DNA from: Cheiracanthium punctorium
Lineage: Eukaryota > Arthropoda > Arachnida > Araneae > Cheiracanthiidae
DNA: 64,000 nt
Assembly (NCBI GenBank): GCA_038373885.1
Contig: JAWZYV010000718.1
Location: forward strand, 124,001 to 188,000
Direction: 5' to 3'
Of the stretch, positions 1-10,405 are shown in pieces (position 1 is the first letter of the stretch; the number at the start of each line of letters is the position of its first letter). Made by a program: the position numbers and the translations under genes. The notes below the pieces were generated by a model that was not told the origin of the DNA, made no database searches, and worked only from the letters and a program-made list of their open reading frames with translations.

Positions 1-461
1 AATGTTGCCCTTGAGCATCTCTTTTGGGCTGAAGCCCCTAGCCCCACCGGATCCCATGTCTCCGAATTCTTGGAGTAAAAGAACTAATTTCTCTAAAGGG
101 GCTCAAAAGAGTTTTAAAGGGGACTTAGCTCCTGCGCAGTTACGCTGATGGCTACAGCGATTGCTCTTAAAAAATCAGCATGTACCAGATCCAGTAGGAC
201 GAAATTAGTAACGCACATGAGGTCGTAGCCAACGGGGAGTAGGAGGTCCAAACAAACAAACACAAAAATCATGCACAAAAATTACTATCGTAAAAAACTG
301 CCACACATCGAAACAAAAAACTTGAACAACCATACCCCCCCCACACACACACCAGATTTTTTTTCCTGGAGCTCTATTCTCCCGCGGTTCTGAGGAAATG
401 TCCTAAACGACCCCCCGTAGTTGTTACGGCAGTCGATAACTAAAGCCACTGGGTCTCGCCA
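1..461. other. Intergenic flank, no gene seen
   Basis: No open frame with recognisable protein features. A C/CA-rich stretch lies near 334-353. The sequence around 366-390 resembles the reverse complement of about 5246-5275, on the other side of the nested hAT pair, so that pair may have landed inside an older element with inverted ends. This similarity is weak and seen by eye only. Confidence 0.5.
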
Positions 462-698
462 GTTCGCAGTAGAGATGGGCGGTTCGACTCATTTTACTGA
501 TTCGAATCTCGACTCACTCACTACTTCGATGATTCGAATCAGTGATTCGAATCTTGAATCAATAAAACAACTAAAGAAATTTTCCCTCTCTCTGCGCCGA
601 AAGCCGTACTATTTAAACACCCTTCACCCATTCATCGGGTTTCTTCTCCGCTGAGTTCTCGGGCAGCTAGCATCTCTCTCTCCTTGCTCCAGTAAAAC

Positions 699-1214
699 TA
701 GTGTTTAAACCCGAAATGAAAATACAGGGGAGCTTCGTATGACCCCCTGGGCCTGTAAGATTAAAAGGTTAAGTTTGGTGTCAAAGTATTCGAAATTTTA
801 TGTATCGATGGGGGTCCCAGAGGGGGGGTCGAGAATCAATAAAAACGCGCTCCGATGGATAGTTTCAGAGATATACGTTAATTAATTATGGTAATTAGAC
901 TAATTAACCATGATTGAGGCTTAAAAGGACTGCAAACATGTAGAAATTGGCTCTGGGATGGTTTCCAGACTTTGGAGATGCTGTCGGAGGAGGCTAGTGT
1001 TTAAAATGCCCAAATTGAAAATATAGGGGAGCTTCGTATGACCCCCTGGGCCTGTAAGATTAAAAGGTTAAGTTTGGTGTCAAAGCATTCGAAATTTTAA
1101 GTATCGGTGGGGTGTTGAGTCTAGGGGGGGTCGAGAATCAATAAAAACGCGCTCCGGTGGATAGGTTCCGAGATATAAGTTAATTAATTATGGTAATTAG
1201 ACTAATAAACCATG
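699..1214. repeat. Internal direct repeat of the hAT-type element (period about 296 bp)
   Basis: Two diverged copies, about 699-912 and 995-1214, share a block running from TAGTGTTTAAA through GGGGAGCTTCGTATGACC to TTAATTAATTATGGTAATTAG. Both copies recur inverted in the inner element (about 4180-4700). Function unknown; it belongs to the element body. Confidence 0.75.
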
Positions 1215-1317
1215 GAGCTGTTTTTTCTGCGATGAGAAGAAGAAGCTTTCCGAGAGAAAGCAGTAGCAAAAGCATCACAAGCTGGTATTGATCTCAGGAT
1301 TTTCTTATCGCCGGCCT

Positions 1318-1487
1318 CAGAGGCGTAGCCAAGGGGGGGGGGGTTAGGGGGGTCATAACCCCCCATGAGGAATTTTTTGCCATACAAAATGTATATTCTT
1401 CACTACATTATCATACACACGTATACATATATATGAGTTGCAGTAGTCATAACCCCCCCCCATAAAAAATTTCTGGCTACGCCCCTG
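1318..1487. mobile_element. hAT-type MITE (CAG-GGCGTAGCC family) nested in the outer element
   Basis: Starts CAGAGGCGTAGCC and ends GGCTACGCCCCTG, flanked by a perfect 8-bp TSD GCCGGCCT at 1310-1317 and 1488-1495. The body has G/C runs near both ends and shares a central ACAAAATGTATATTC stretch with the copies at 8677 and 38515. At about 170 bp it is far too short for a transposase. It is present in both nested hAT copies, so it entered the family before the self-insertion. Confidence 0.88.
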
Positions 1488-2008
1488 GCCGGCCTGTATT
1501 TTTGCCCTTTATCGAATTCGAGATTTCACTGAAATGAAAATGGGAATATCGGATATTTGATGTTGAAATAAAACCGATATGTCGATTTTTGGCCCAGTCC
1601 TACTGAGGGGCTGCTGCCCCCCCCCCCAAAAAAAATGGGACCCTTTACTTAGCTTACAATTGAACTTTATCTTTAAATTTGATACCCAGCCCACCCCGAA
1701 ATAAAATCCTGGCTACGCCACTGTCAATAACACTAACTACGCCACTGCTTTAGGCCCTATTTTGTATTTCTCTGAATTACGAAAGAAAATAAAATCATTC
1801 CCCTTAAACGAAAAACAAGGTAAAAAAAAAAAACGAAATCTGCTGCAATAAAGCGAAATGTTATTTTGCTTACTACAAAGTCCTTTTGTGAGAGCGCTTA
1901 ATACCGCCCCTGTATCCTTCATTAAAAGTGACAAGCACAATCCTAACTTTATTTCATTCTATTTCCCTTCACATGAAAATCCGCCACCATGTAAACTTAA
2001 CGTTCCGT

Positions 2009-2039
<31 letters not shown>

Positions 2040-2298
2040 TGGGGGCAGGGGGACATATATTGAAGTTAAAAGTAGAAAAGGGATGTTTCATTAAATTTTA
2101 AACAAATATTAAATCAGTCAGACAAGTTGGAAGGAGGGATTTTCTTAATTTTTTTTTCGGGGGGGAGATTGACCCCTCTTGCCCTTAGGAAGTAACGCCT
2201 ATGCCCCCCCCAAAAGCAAACGATGTTCGACCCACTCCACACCCACAGACAGATAAAACTTTAAAATCCGACCACCAACCAAGAAATGAAACACCAAA

Positions 2299-2460
2299 GA
2301 TTCGAAAAAAAAACTTCAATTAAATGAAACATCCTTTCAACTCTTTTCGACTCCTTTCGACTCTGAGTCGATAGAAGATTCGAAAAAACCCCTCTAATTA
2401 AATGAAACATCCTTTCAACTCTTTTCGGCTCCTTTCGACTCTGAGTCGATAGAAGATTCG
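2299..2460. repeat. Two tandem units of about 80 bp near the hAT-type element end
   Basis: Each unit contains AATTAAATGAAACATCC, a TTTCGACTC-rich stretch and GAGTCGATAGAAGATTCGA. The inverted counterpart lies at about 2930-3090 in the inner copy. TTCGACTC motifs continue in the segment 2725-2800 and its inverted copy near 4970-5035. Such subterminal repeats often carry transposase-binding sites in hAT elements; that role is inference here. Confidence 0.65.
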
Positions 2461-2549
2461 AAAAACTAACGAATCTCAACGATAGTATACAATCACCGAA
2501 ACAGAGCGAAACACTGAATCAGTAAAGATTCGTTGCTGCACCAACTCAC

Positions 2550-4924
2550 TAGAGATGGCCAATGATTCGATGAGTCGAATCAGTGATTCGAATCTTGGTA
2601 CTGAGTGGCTCAGTCTTTACACTCACTCTCTACTGATTCGAATCTCAAGCCCTCAAGGGAAATACATTCCAAGTGCGAAGGGAAGAAAAACTTATTTTCC
2701 CTTTGCCGTTCCCAGGGATTTTCCCTTACTCTTTCAACTCTTTTCGACTCTTTACGACTCCTTTCGGCTCTTTTCGACTCTTTACGACTCTGAGTCGATA
2801 GATGATTTGAAACAGTAAATGAGTGGGTGTGGGTGAGTTGGTCACTGAGTTGGTGCAGCAACGAATCTTTACTGATTCAGTGTTTCGCTCTGTTTCGGTG
2901 ATTGTATACTATCGTTGAGATTCGTTAGTTTTTCGAATCTTCTATCGACTCAGAGTCGAAAGGAGCCGAAAAGAGTTGAAAGGATGTTTCATTTAATTGG
3001 AGGGGTTTTTTCGAATCTTCTATCGACTCAGAGTCGAAAGGAGTCGAAAAGAGTTGAAAGGATGTTTGATTTAATTGAAGTTTTTTTTTCGAATCTTTGG
3101 TGTTTCATTTCTTGGTTGGTGGTCGGATTTTAAAGTTTTATCTGTCTGTGGGTGTGGAGTGGGTCGAACATCGTTTGCTTTTGGCGGGGGCATAGGCGTT
3201 ACTTCCTAAGGGCAAGAGGGGTCAATCTCCCCCCCGAAAAAAAAATTAAGAAAATCCCTCCTTCCAACTTGTCTGACTGATTTAATATTTGTTTAAAATT
3301 TAATGAAACATCCCTTTTCTACTTTTAACTTCAATATATGTCCCCCTGCCCCCACCCTCAAAAAAAAAAAAAAAAAAAAAAACGGAACGTTAAGTTTACA
3401 TGGTGGCGGATTTTCATGTGAAGGGAAATAGAATGAAATAAAGTTAGGATTGTGCTTGTCACTTTTAATGAAGGATACAGGGGCGGTATTAAGCGCTCTC
3501 ACAAAAGGACTTTGTAGTAAGCAAAATAACATTTCGCTTTATTGCAGCAGATTTCGTTTTTTTTTTTTTACCTTGTTTTTCGTTTAAGGGGAATGATTTT
3601 ATTTTCTTTCGTAATTCAGAGAAATACAAAATAGGGCCTAAAGCAGTGGCGTAGTTAGTGTTATTGACAGTGGCGTAGCCAGGATTTTATTTCGGGGTGG
3701 GCTGGGTATCAAATTTAAAGATAAAGTTCAATTGTAAGCTAAGTAAAGGGTCCCATTTTTTTGGGGGGGCAGCAGCCCCTCAGTAGGACTGGGCCAAAAA
3801 TCGACATATCGGTTTTATTTCAACATCAAATATCCGATATTCCCATTTTCATTTCAGTGAAATCTCGAATTCGATAAAGGGCAAAAATACAGGCCGGCCA
3901 GGGGCGTAGCCAGAATTTTTTTCTGGGGGGGGGGGGGTTATGACTACTGCAACTCATATATATGTATACGTGTGTATGATAATGTAGTGAAGAATATACA
4001 TTTTGTATGGCAAAAAATTCCTCATGGGGGGTTATGACCCCCCTAACCCCCCCCCTTAGCTACGCCTCTGGAGGCCGGCGATAAGAAAATCCTGAGATCA
4101 ATACCAGCTTGTGATGCTTTTGCTACTGCTTTCTCTCGGAAAGCTTCTTCTTCTCTCATCGCAGAAAAAACAGCTCCATGGTTTATTAGTCTAATTACCA
4201 TAATTAATTAACGTATATCTCGGAACCTATCCACCGGAGCGCGTTTTTATTGATTCTCGACCCCCCCTAGACTCAACACTCCACCGATACTTAAAATTTC
4301 GAATGCTTTGACACCAAACTTAACCTTTTAATCTTACAGGCCCAGGGGGTCATACGAAGCTCCCCTATATTTTCAATTTGGGCATTTTAAACACTAGCCT
4401 CCTCCGACGGCATCTCCAAAGTCTGGAAACCATCCCAGAGCCAATTTCTACATGTTTGCAGTCCTTTTAAGCCTCAATCATGGTTAATTAGTCTAATTAC
4501 CATAATTAATTAACGTATATCTCTGAAACTATCCATCGGAGCGCGTTTTTATTGATTCTCGACCCCCCCTCTGGGACCCCCATCGATACATAAAATTTCG
4601 AATACTTTGACACCAAACTTAACCTTTTAATCTTACAGGCCCAGGGGGTCATACGAAGCTCCCCTGTATTTTCATTTCGGGCAGTTTAAACACTAGTTTT
4701 ACTGGAGCAAGGAGAGAGAGATGCTAACTGCCCGAGAACTCAGCGGAGAAGAAACCCGATGAATGGGTGAAGGGTGTTTAAATAGTACGGCTTTCGGCGC
4801 AGAGAGAGGGAAAATTTCTTTAGTTGTTTTATTGATTCAAGATTCGAATCACTGATTCGAATCATCGAAGTAGTGAGTGAGTCGAGATTCGAATCACTGA
4901 AATGAGTCGAACCGCCCATCTCTA
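2550..4924 (-). mobile_element. Inner hAT-type element, same family, inserted in inverse orientation
   Basis: This copy starts TAGAGATGGCC, ends GCCCATCTCTA, and is flanked by a perfect 8-bp TSD CAACTCAC at 2542-2549 and 4925-4932. Read on the minus strand it matches the outer copy along its full length (2,375 bp against about 2,363 bp). The 12-bp difference lies at the integration site, where this copy has an extra partial repeat of CCAACTCA. Other visible differences are few, such as homopolymer length (A run at 3360-3382 against the T run at 2008-2034) and single bases. The result is an A-B-A'-B' arrangement with arms of about 2 kb. No transposase is seen. Confidence 0.88.
3899..4070. mobile_element. 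Same MITE in the inner hAT-type copy
   Basis: Inverted counterpart of the MITE at 1318-1487. The flanking duplication appears as AGGCCGGC on the left (3891-3898) and again at 4072-4079 with one extra G beside the right end. It arose by copying of the host element and is not an independent insertion. Confidence 0.8.
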
Positions 4925-5223
4925 CAACTCACCCACACCCACTCATTTACTGTTTCAAATCATCTATCGACTCAGAGTCGTAAAGAGTCGAAAAGAGCCG
5001 AAAGGAGTCGTAAAGAGTCGAAAAGAGTTGAAAGAGTAAGGGAAAATCCCTGGGAACGGCAAAGGGAAAATAAGTTTTTCTTCCCTTCGCACTTGGAATG
5101 TATTTCCCTTGAGGGCTTGAGATTCGAATCAGTAGAGAGTGAGTGTAAAGACTGAGCCACTCAGTACCAAGATTCGAATCACTGATTCGACTCATCGAAT
5201 CATTGGCCATCTCTAGTTCGCAG

Positions 5224-6068
5224 CTAACAGACTAGTTTCCCCAACAACCGGGGGGAGAATAGAACTCCTGGTTACGGCCCTGCGTAGTATACGAGTATTT
5301 ATACACATAAGAATAACCACAAAGTATAAACTTTTTTCTATTAAAATCTGAAGACAATGGTAAAATTTCTAGCACGCTAAAAAGGCAAATTATCATTAAT
5401 TAATTATTAAAAACATTAATCGAATTTCACTTTTAATTTCAACTAGTAAAAATTCCTCAATTTTTTCAACTTTCAGCTTCCGTTCATAAAAGCAATAAAT
5501 AAATAAAATAAAATGAATAAAAATCGATCAACAATAACGTTATAGAATGCAATAAACAAATAAATAAATTCAGTTTAATATCATGTTTTCGCTTCCATGT
5601 TAAATGCATTCACCGTGTTAAAAACTGTTAGTGGGTCATTCAAAAGAAAACTAGGTCACGGGGAGATCTTTTTATGCATTTTGAATTCGGTAGATGGCGC
5701 AACTAACCATGTAGTAATAATTTAGGATTTTATTTCATTTGTGACCATACTGAGATGTGAAATAATTCAAACTTGAACATCTCAAATAGATCATAAATGC
5801 ATAACCATTTCAGGAAAGTGGTCATACATTTGAGAAATCAGCACTTGAGCTGTATAAATATTGAACATACCAATTCAATTCTTACGTAAAGTAATTATTG
5901 AATGTATTTTAATGATATACTCGAATGTTATTTAATGCAAAGCACGCGATGATTCTTTCTAAATCAAAATACAAAATGATCATAAAAAAAAGAATAAGAC
6001 AAAGTAAGTTTTATTGAGGATTTTTTTTTTTTTTTCAGATTACAAGAAAATTTACAGATTTCCCCGTA
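5224..6068. other. AT-rich intergenic DNA, nothing identified
   Basis: No coding signature. Contains an A/T-rich simple stretch (AATAAATAAATAAAATAAAAT, about 5500-5520) and a T run near 6018-6037. Confidence 0.5.
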
Positions 6069-6322
6069 CCCTGTACATTTGCTTTTCTTCCTGAACGATC
6101 GTTACAGTTATTCAGTTACTCAAGCAATTAACTACTTCTATTAACATCATAAATTACAAATAATGATTTTTTATCTATTACATTTTATTATTATTTTATT
6201 TATTTTTAAATATTACTTTAGAAAAGCAAATGTATCCTGTACATTTGCTTTCCTTCATAAACGATAGTTTGACTTTATTCAGTTACTCAAGCGATTAGCT
6301 GCTTATATAAATATCATAAATT
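6069..6322. repeat. Diverged tandem duplication (spacing about 160 bp)
   Basis: About 6069-6158 and 6232-6322 share CCTGTACATTTGCTTT, then TTCAGTTACTCAAGC and ATCATAAATTA in the same order. The copies have diverged by substitutions and small indels, so this is an old local duplication. No gene is associated. Confidence 0.7.
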
Positions 6323-7589
6323 ATTTTAGAAATTGAAAAAAAAATTAAAAAATTAAATTCCCGTTTGGCTAAACATTTTCTAATAATTAAAACAGAAAAG
6401 CATTATTTAATGGAATCTCGATACCTTGGCAAATAAGGGATGTTCTTTCATTTATTTATTTTTATTATTTTTTGGAGGGGGGGGGTGAGAAGGAAAGAAT
6501 TGAAATTTTTTAATAGAAGTTTTTTAATGTTTAAAAAATATTACAAACTGGAATGTTTAGGATGACCAAATGTGCTTAGAAAAATACATTTAACTAATCA
6601 AATTACTGACTTCGTTAACTTAAATTCAATTTTATGTATTGAAATTGATTTGAAATAACACTTAACGTTGACTTAATTTTGCTGCTGTAAATTTAATAAG
6701 ACATATATTAAATTAATAAAATTAATGCAAAGGGAATTTATATTTATTTACTTTTTTTTTTAATTTTTTTAAACCATTGGAGGACCCCAGATATATAAAC
6801 AATGCTTGATTAGAAGTGTTGGAGACAAAGGCTTGGTATGTTAAGGGGTTAAAAAACCACATTTTCACCAAAAAGAATATTTATAGTTTCAGATTATTCC
6901 TCCGTCCTCGGTTGTCACAAAATTTACGCGTTACTGAAATGTACATTTGTACTCTTTTTTAGGAGAGACAGGATTGCCTTCAGTATGAAACACTTCATAT
7001 ATTTAAGCTAAAGCTTCATATATTTATTATTGCTTAATTTTTGTTAATCATCAGACTGGACGTATATTTATACGAATAAATGTATATATTTATGCTAACA
7101 GAGTGGTCAAAATCTTCATCCATGTATACTTATGTTTGAGATCTTGCATGTTCTCAATGATTGAGTACATGTATTTCTTAAGTTTAAGCGTTACCTACTC
7201 GGGGTTATAGCAAGCTGACAAAGTACTCAGAAATGAATACATTTGTAAGCAACACGTTTTAACAGTGTATCAATTATTCTTTGCATTGCCTATGTAGTTT
7301 TAAGACAGATGTCGAGTAATTAGCTAAATTCATAATCACAGGTAATAGAATGGACGATTTGGCTCTTTTCGGAATCTCAAAACTTTTTTTTTAGGGTGAA
7401 AGTGCTGCGAGACTTGGCACACTTTTCTTACAGGAAGTTAATGTTTTTGATGGAATTATACTTTCATTAACACCCTGTGCAGCATGAGCACTTATTAATA
7501 GAGGACTGCTTAAAACTTCTGGAAACAAACAGCAGCTGCATTATTAATGAGTATGTCATTTTATCTCTCACTCCTTTATTGAAAATTGT
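6323..7589. other. AT-rich intergenic DNA, nothing identified
   Basis: No long open frame, RNA gene or inverted terminal repeat is visible. A short G run lies near 6475-6484. Confidence 0.5.
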
Positions 7590-7909
7590 CCAAAAATGTG
7601 TCCCAAAAAAGCGACATAAAAGTATGCGACATAAATTTACATATATTTAAATACTATCATTTCACAACAGCTTTAATCTATTGTTACACTATTTCGTAAG
7701 CTGTAGAATATGCATCCCATGTATTTTTCTATAAACAGGTTACAATCATAAAAATTTCAACATAGGGTTACCAGGCGAAATACACGAAAGATGAGCGATA
7801 AAATGAAATAGTCAATTTATATCGTTTTAATATGGCAATAATGAAACTAAAAAATTAGGGGGGTTCAGGGGGTCTCCCCCTGACGAGGCTCGAATAGCCG
7901 AGTTTTATT
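7590..7909 (+). repeat. Dispersed repeat, copy 1
   Basis: Shares an ordered series of matches with 55341-55648 in the same orientation: CCAAAAATG, GCGACATAAAAGTATGC, TTTCGTAAGCTGTAGAATA, AACATAGGGTTACCAGGCG, GATGAGCGATAAAATGA and AAACTAAAAAATTAGGGG. Both copies finish in a G/C-rich GGTTCAGGGGG...AGGCTCGAA...CCGAG/CCTAG stretch. The spread over 47 kb indicates a mobile repeat. I see no terminal inverted repeats or coding capacity, so the class is unknown. Confidence 0.82.
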
Positions 7910-8515
7910 TCTCTCCTCCAATTATACGAGAAAAGTTTAAAAATAAATAAATAAACAAATAACTATAACCTTTAAAATACTTAAGATAGGATATGCAACG
8001 GGGGAAAAACGGGTCACAAAAGCGATATTTAAATATTAAACGCTTTTCAGATAAAGAAGAGACAGCCGGAATGAGTAATGAAGGATTGGGAAAACGAGAA
8101 TTACTTTTATCGATTCCACCCTTGCATTCGAAATTTCGCCCAGACCTCTTCATCTCTCTGGATTTCGATTTCGTTCGAGATAATTTTTCAGTTTCGCTTT
8201 TGCTTTTTTCTCACCTCCCCCCCCCCCAATTCCCCTAGGGATTTAACTAGATGTTGAGTCGCAGAGTATTAAGGGTGTTCCACCCTGAAGACCGATCACC
8301 GTCATAGGATTTTTGAATAGATTTTTTTTTTTTAAATCAGTGGACTAACACTAACAGTAAAACATGCAGCTTTCGGGAAAAAAATCCATAATCACAAAAA
8401 TTGCCTTCAAGAATGAGCCGAGGAGCTTATCTTTTTCGGAAAATATTGCAAAATTCCGTACATTTAACATTTTTCTTTTTTTTTTCCGGAGTGCTTCGAA
8501 ACTGTGTAGATAGCC
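7910..8515. other. Intergenic DNA, nothing identified
   Basis: Short overlapping frames on both strands around 7905-8238 look like chance frames: no motifs, and low-complexity ends including a C run at about 8217-8227. Confidence 0.5.
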
Positions 8516-8660
8516 GCCCAGGCGGTGTAGTGGCTAGCGGCTCCCTACTACCAAGCCTCTGCGTCCGGGTTCGAATTCTGGCACGGGCATGGATGTTTGT
8601 GTTTGTCCGATTACCGCCCTGTTTGTTAGTAAATGTTTTTTGGAATAAAATAAATGCTAA
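8516..8660 (+). mobile_element. tRNA-derived SINE
   Basis: The 5' part (about 8516-8592) is tRNA-like, with an A-box-like TAGTGGCTAGCGG, a B-box GGGTTCGAATTC and GCCC/GGGC ends able to pair as an acceptor stem. It continues into a non-tRNA tail with GGATGTTTGTGTTTGTC and ends in A-rich AATAAAATAAATGC. Pol III internal promoter boxes followed by an unrelated tail are the hallmark of tRNA SINEs. It does not look like a functional tRNA gene, because the anticodon arm does not fold cleanly. Confidence 0.75.
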
Positions 8661-8676
8661 AAGAATATTCAGGGGT

Positions 8677-8843
8677 CAGGGGCGTAGACAAGGGGGGTTA
8701 GGGGGTCATAACCCCCCCCCCCATGAGAAATTTTTTCCATACAAAATGTATATTCTTCACTACATTATCACACATACGTATACATATATATGAGTTGTAG
8801 TAGTCGTAACCCCCCCCATGAAAAATTTCTGGCTACGCCCCTG
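8677..8843. mobile_element. hAT-type MITE (CAGGGGCGTAG family)
   Basis: Starts CAGGGGCGTAGAC and ends GGCTACGCCCCTG, with a perfect 8-bp TSD TCAGGGGT at 8669-8676 and 8844-8851. It is 167 bp long with G/C runs near both ends, and was inserted directly downstream of the SINE tail. Confidence 0.9.
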
Positions 8844-9075
8844 TCAGGGGTATAAGAACCTCTTCAAGATTGTAGTCAAAACCTCAAGACAAAAACACTC
8901 AGTCGCAACAACAACTCTGTAGATTTATTGTTTGTAACAGTTCACAGTACAACTTGCAAGGAGACATTCTAAATTAATCAGAGTCTCTAGCCGGACCGTC
9001 GCCATTAGTAACGGGCCTGCGTATGTATTTCGGTGAGTCATCCAAAAAAGGCCTGCTGATACTCGCGTCTTCACG

Positions 9076-9236
9076 TAGAGGGATGGACTGTGAGACAGAA
9101 ATTTGCGAGATGAGACAGAGATTTGCAGTTATTTTTCGAGACGAGACAAGCACATTTTACATTGTGATATAGGGAGTTTTGCGAGACGAGACAAAGCTTT
9201 TGAGAGACGAGACAGCCTATCTCGCTATTTTTGACG
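9076..9236. mobile_element. Decayed hAT-type fragment (GCGAGACGAGAC family)
   Basis: Begins TAGAGGGATGG and carries repeated GCGAGACGAGACA/AGACGAGACAGCC blocks and TTGTGATATAGGG. The same order of blocks occurs at 42700-42867, where it ends CATCTCTAG. No TSD is visible. The 3' side runs into the truncated piggyBac-like MITE that follows. Confidence 0.6.
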
Positions 9237-9391
9237 CTGTGCCGCACAGCCAGCTGCGTCAAAAAAAGGGTCTCTAGATCTGTGGCACGCGATGAACGTT
9301 TCGATCGTCCGCCCTCTTGCTGGTAGTTAAGTCGAGCGATGGCAACGGCTGCCCTTTTTTCAGCATTAGAAAAGGGTTGCGCCTCAAAGGG
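9237..9391 (+). mobile_element. Truncated piggyBac-like MITE (half copy)
   Basis: Matches the AAAGGGTTGCGCCTCAAAGG half of the elements at 39362-39791 and 57843-59300, including GATCTGTGGCACGCGATGAA and TAAGTCGAGCGATGGCAACG. It ends against TTAA at 9392-9395. The other half is missing, apparently replaced by the hAT-type fragment on the left. Confidence 0.75.
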
Positions 9392-9395
9392 TTAA

Positions 9396-9706
9396 GAAAA
9401 CATAAAAAGGACTCCAGAGGGTGCCTTTGATTTTTGTGGTAAGCCGCAACCACAAAACTTTCAAGGCTTTAATTCAGCAAGATCTGCGGTTCATGGGGAT
9501 GGAAGCGCGACGAGCGGTGACCCAGGCAGTGTCGTAGTTAGGGTCATAAACTCGTCCTTTACAATACTTGGATTTTGCGCACCCTAGACTTATTTGCAAG
9601 GAAGAGAAATATCACAAAGTGTGCAAAAGGTGGATCCCCCGACTGTTGCGCTATTAGCAGCCGGACACCTGGCCAGCCCTTAGCGCCGACCTTGGACCCT
9701 GGTCAC
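9396..9706. other. Intergenic DNA, nothing firm
   Basis: Slightly GC-richer than its surroundings. A CAGTGTCGTAGTTAGGG stretch near 9529-9545 resembles a lone hAT-type end, without a partner or TSD. No coding signature. Confidence 0.4.
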
Positions 9707-10069
9707 TAGAGATCAGCATTTTTTTTTTTATCCCCGAGCCCAAGGACTTCCAATCCGAGCGATATTATTGAAGTCGGAAACCGAACCCGAAATCTGAGCA
9801 AATAGATCAATAAAAGTCAATGACTCCGTTGACAGATTATCCTAAATTTTTCCGTTTGTGCAAATTAAAGACAAAAAGAATATCAAAGACTCTTAATGCA
9901 TTTTCTAATTCTTTTTATTCAAGTTCATCCAATAATAATAATAATAAGTTTATTTCTCCCACGAATCATTTTTAAAAATTTGTTTACAAGGAGTATGTTC
10001 AATAAAGGAGAAATTTCTCAACTGCCCGAGCCCGGGTTTTCGGCTCGCGCTGAGCCCGTCTCATCTCGA
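9707..10069 (-). mobile_element. hAT-type MITE, short relative of the 58162-59150 copy
   Basis: The ends are TAGAGATCAG and CTCATCTCGA. On the minus strand it shares GAGACGGGCTCAGC, TTTATTGAACATACTCCTTG and TTTGTCTTTAATTTGCACAAA with 58162-59150. At 363 bp it is an internally shorter form of that 989-bp element. No TSD is preserved (CTGGTCAC against TAACAGTT), so it is older or its flanks were rearranged. Confidence 0.72.
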
Positions 10070-10077
10070 TAACAGTT

Positions 10078-10399
10078 CTTTATTCAGCAATGCACTGTGC
10101 CTATAATGACATACATCAGTCAAATTCTATCAATACAGCAGTACACTAACAGCAGGTTTCTAAACAATGATTCTTTTAACTCTGTAAGATTTAATATTGT
10201 TGTAAATAATGTGAACACAATCGTATTGTTTTGAGTCGCAATGGAGCTATTTGTTGTAGAAAAGTAAAATTTGCAACAATCAACAATGAATTTCATTTCT
10301 TACTAAACTGCTGAAAGTTTATGTTTGAATGCTAAAGGCTCTTGTTTAAACTGCGATTTAACTGCTTGGAATTTCAAAACTGTCGAGTATCTTTCCTCC
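10078..10399. other. Normal AT-rich DNA up to the abrupt left edge of the G/T block
   Basis: All four bases occur normally, and no gene is seen. The last C is at 10399 and the last A at 10405, so ordinary sequence stops within about six bases. Confidence 0.6.
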
Positions 10400-10405
10400 T
10401 AATTA

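Larger units (their letters stand above)
470..5215 (+). mobile_element. Outer hAT-type non-autonomous element, interrupted by a copy of itself
   Basis: The outer copy consists of 470-2549 plus 4933-5215, about 2.36 kb once the inserted copy and one duplicated target site are removed. It begins TAGAGATGGGC and ends GGCCATCTCTA, and is flanked by a perfect 8-bp duplication GTTCGCAG at 462-469 and 5216-5223. An 8-bp TSD and TAGAGATG ends are typical of hAT elements (family knowledge). I see no transposase, only short frames, so it is probably moved by an enzyme encoded elsewhere. The body contains a direct repeat, a nested MITE, a long T run (2008-2034) and GATTCGAATC/TTCGACTC-rich terminal regions. 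The exact TSD and high similarity of the two copies suggest recent insertion. Confidence 0.88.

Noticed and set aside
2261..5210. Mirror-image short frames (for example 2555-2818 and 4947-5210) as paired genes
   Set aside because: They are the same non-coding hAT-type sequence present twice in opposite orientation, rich in TTCGACTC repeats and without protein motifs.
470..5215. Assembly hairpin (false palindrome)
   Set aside because: Two different perfect 8-bp TSDs at the element ends and small sequence differences between copies are predicted by transposition and not by an assembly fold-back. Read-level confirmation would still help.
8516..8592. Functional tRNA gene
   Set aside because: A and B boxes are present, but the anticodon region does not fold properly and the sequence continues into a SINE tail with an A-rich end.
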